In this document: one piece after another, positions 5,991-7,538 of the stretch
Layout: each line of letters opens with the position of its first letter
Position numbering within the stretch: position 1 is the stretch's first letter
Origin: an uncultured Cellvibrio sp.
GTDB taxonomy: Bacteria; Pseudomonadota; Gammaproteobacteria; Pseudomonadales; Cellvibrionaceae
Direction: 5' to 3'
DNA length: 7,538 nt
NCBI GenBank assembly: GCA_946886255.1
Contig: CAMPIG010000231.1
Span: 1 to 7,538, forward strand
Translations under genes and position numbers: made by a program
The notes under the pieces: generated by a model
What the model was told of the DNA's origin: nothing
The model's database searches: none
What the model saw: only the letters and a program-made list of their open reading frames with translations

Positions 5991-7538
5991 TTAAAAGGAT
6001 GCACGTACACCAACCGTATAACGTGGACCACTTTCTTCTGCCAGCAAGAATTGATTGGCAAAACGACCGTGCCAACGCGTTTCTTCACCCGTCAGGTTAA
6101 TGCCTTCGAGGAAGATAGAAACATTCTCCAAGAGATTATAGCTCGCACTCAGATCGAATTGGCCGTAATCCTCGACGAAGGTTGGCTCGGCTACGCCGCC
6201 CTGATCCAGTGATTGCAAAAAGCCATCGCGATAGTTGTATGCCAAACGCACCTCAAACTTATCGTTTTCATAGAAACCGACAAGGTTATAGGAATCGCTC
6301 AGACCAACTAACGCAAATCCTTGATCAAATTTGCTCGCATCATACTCGGCATTGGTATTGACAAAGGTCGCATTGGCAACAACACCAAAGCCGGTCTCAC
6401 CGAACATATGCTGAACCGCCAGCTCATAACCATCGACATCAGCGGTCTCAACATTTGATGGCTTGGTTACCGCAAACTCGATTACTTGATCATTCGGATC
6501 GATAAGATCAGAAGGCGCACCACCAGGTGGAATGATGGTAATGCTACCAGTCGCCGGGTCAGTAATGGGCTCCCCATCTTCACCCAGGAAAACCTGCCCA
6601 CTCGTTGCATTAACAATAAAGTTATCAACCTGCTTATAGAATACGCCGACAGATGCGTAGCTACCGGAACCGTAGTACCACTCCAGAGACAGGTCAATGT
6701 TATCCGACTCCAGCGGCTTCAGGTCCGGATTGCCCGCCGTGACCGGATATGGCCCGTTCTGTTTAAGATCCCTGAATTCCAGATTGGGACGCAACTCCTG
6801 CATAGACGGACGCGTAATGGTTTTCGAGTAAGCCGCGCGCGCCACCAGGTCCTCAGTGAAATCAATTCTGAAATTCACATTCGGCAGGAACATCGCATAA
6901 TCCGATTCCAACTTGGTCGGCGTGACCGACGTAAGCACTTCATTCAGCACTTCTGCACCTTCAGCTTCAACACGCAGAATCGAGGCGAGATTACCGGTAA
7001 TGGTCAAATCCGTTTTTTCGTAACGCAAGCCTGTTACAAAACCGTAAGGGTAACCACCCAAATCACCTGCGAACTCCAACTGCGTGTAGAGCGACATAAT
7101 GTCTTCATCAATGTCGTAAGACTCTGAAGGCACATTGACTGTCGTGAAAGGAACACCGACGTGACCCTCGTAAATACGACGGAACTCGTCGTGATCAAAC
7201 TCCAACCATTGCGTTTGAATATTCCCACTGCCACTCACACCGCTGAGGAAATCAGAACCCGCATCAAGCACGGACACTTGCGGCGGTGTAATTTCTGTCC
7301 AGAAGAACTCGCCACCACAGAACATACAGTTTAGCGTTGCACCCGGGCCGACATAAGCGCGCGGCTCATTGGCTGCAATTGTCGCAGCTTCTTCCTCAGT
7401 CAAACCGCGCCCGGTGGTAAATTGTTGGCGCGCCTTAGTGCGGCTTTTCATGGAAAGACCAAAATCGGCTTTTACCAAACCCGTTGCTTCATCGGATTTA
7501 AATGCACCAGCGATTTTGAATTGATCAATGGTGTCATC
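5991..7538 (-). CDS. TonB-dependent receptor, Xanthomonas/Caulobacter type (5' end outside window)
   Basis: The frame is open to the window edge and gives the last 515 residues of an outer-membrane receptor that imports ligands using TonB energy. Full proteins of this type usually have about 900-1000 residues, so the signal peptide, TonB box and plug are missing. Barrel features are alternating strands with aromatic girdles, FRIDFTEDLVARAAYSKTITRP, the segment AGNPDLKPLESDNIDLSLEWY typical of the family, SASYNLLENVSIFLEGINLTGE and the end GPRYTVGVRASF, whose terminal phenylalanine is the usual barrel-assembly signal. A Cys-x2-Cys pair (7317-7328) lies in a likely extracellular loop. Carbohydrate-locus context and subtype suggest an oligosaccharide ligand, by inference. 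A terminator follows directly. Confidence 0.93.
   Translation of the reverse strand, partial: DDTIDQFKIAGAFKSDEATGLVKADFGLSMKSRTKARQQFTTGRGLTEEEAATIAANEPRAYVGPGATLNCMFCGGEFFWTEITPPQVSVLDAGSDFLSGVSGSGNIQTQWLEFDHDEFRRIYEGHVGVPFTTVNVPSESYDIDEDIMSLYTQLEFAGDLGGYPYGFVTGLRYEKTDLTITGNLASILRVEAEGAEVLNEVLTSVTPTKLESDYAMFLPNVNFRIDFTEDLVARAAYSKTITRPSMQELRPNLEFRDLKQNGPYPVTAGNPDLKPLESDNIDLSLEWYYGSGSYASVGVFYKQVDNFIVNATSGQVFLGEDGEPITDPATGSITIIPPGGAPSDLIDPNDQVIEFAVTKPSNVETADVDGYELAVQHMFGETGFGVVANATFVNTNAEYDASKFDQGFALVGLSDSYNLVGFYENDKFEVRLAYNYRDGFLQSLDQGGVAEPTFVEDYGQFDLSASYNLLENVSIFLEGINLTGEETRWHGRFANQFLLAEESGPRYTVGVRASF

Noticed and set aside
6486..7127. 213-residue plus-strand frame opposite the TonB-dependent receptor
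   Set aside because: It is antisense to a well supported barrel sequence, very rich in Arg, Ile and Gln, without a signal or motif, and is explained as a mirror of the receptor codons.

Overview
The window looks like part of a carbohydrate-uptake locus from a gammaproteobacterial glycan degrader of the Cellvibrio/Saccharophagus kind. This assignment is inferred from the gene set: a TonB-dependent receptor of the Xanthomonas/Caulobacter type, a tryptophan-halogenase-like flavoprotein, a SapC-family protein, a GH97 glycosidase lipoprotein and a CytR-like LacI-family regulator. The species was not determined.

Every gene is on the minus strand, so transcription runs from high to low coordinates. 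In that order: the C-terminal 515 residues of a TonB-dependent receptor (7538 to 5991, open at the window edge); a strong intrinsic terminator (5963 to 5937); a flavin-dependent halogenase homologue (5895 to 4342); a SapC-family gene 4 bases later (4337 to 3657); an AT-rich 303-base spacer with two LacI-type operators arranged as one large palindrome; a secreted GH97 alpha-glucosidase-like lipoprotein (3353 to 1335); a 431-base spacer with three hairpins in a row, one of them followed by a T-run; and a LacI-family regulator (903 to 1) that lacks about the last 35 residues because the window ends.

Proposed working (inference): the receptor imports an oligosaccharide across the outer membrane, the GH97 lipoprotein releases glucose from alpha-linked oligosaccharides in the periplasm or at the cell surface, and the LacI-family protein may control GH97 through the paired operators. 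The halogenase homologue and the SapC protein form a tight two-gene unit. Such genes are known to recur beside TonB-dependent receptors, but their role there is unresolved. They are the least understood part of the window.

No tRNA, rRNA, CRISPR array, insertion sequence or integrase was seen. The plus strand carries no credible gene.
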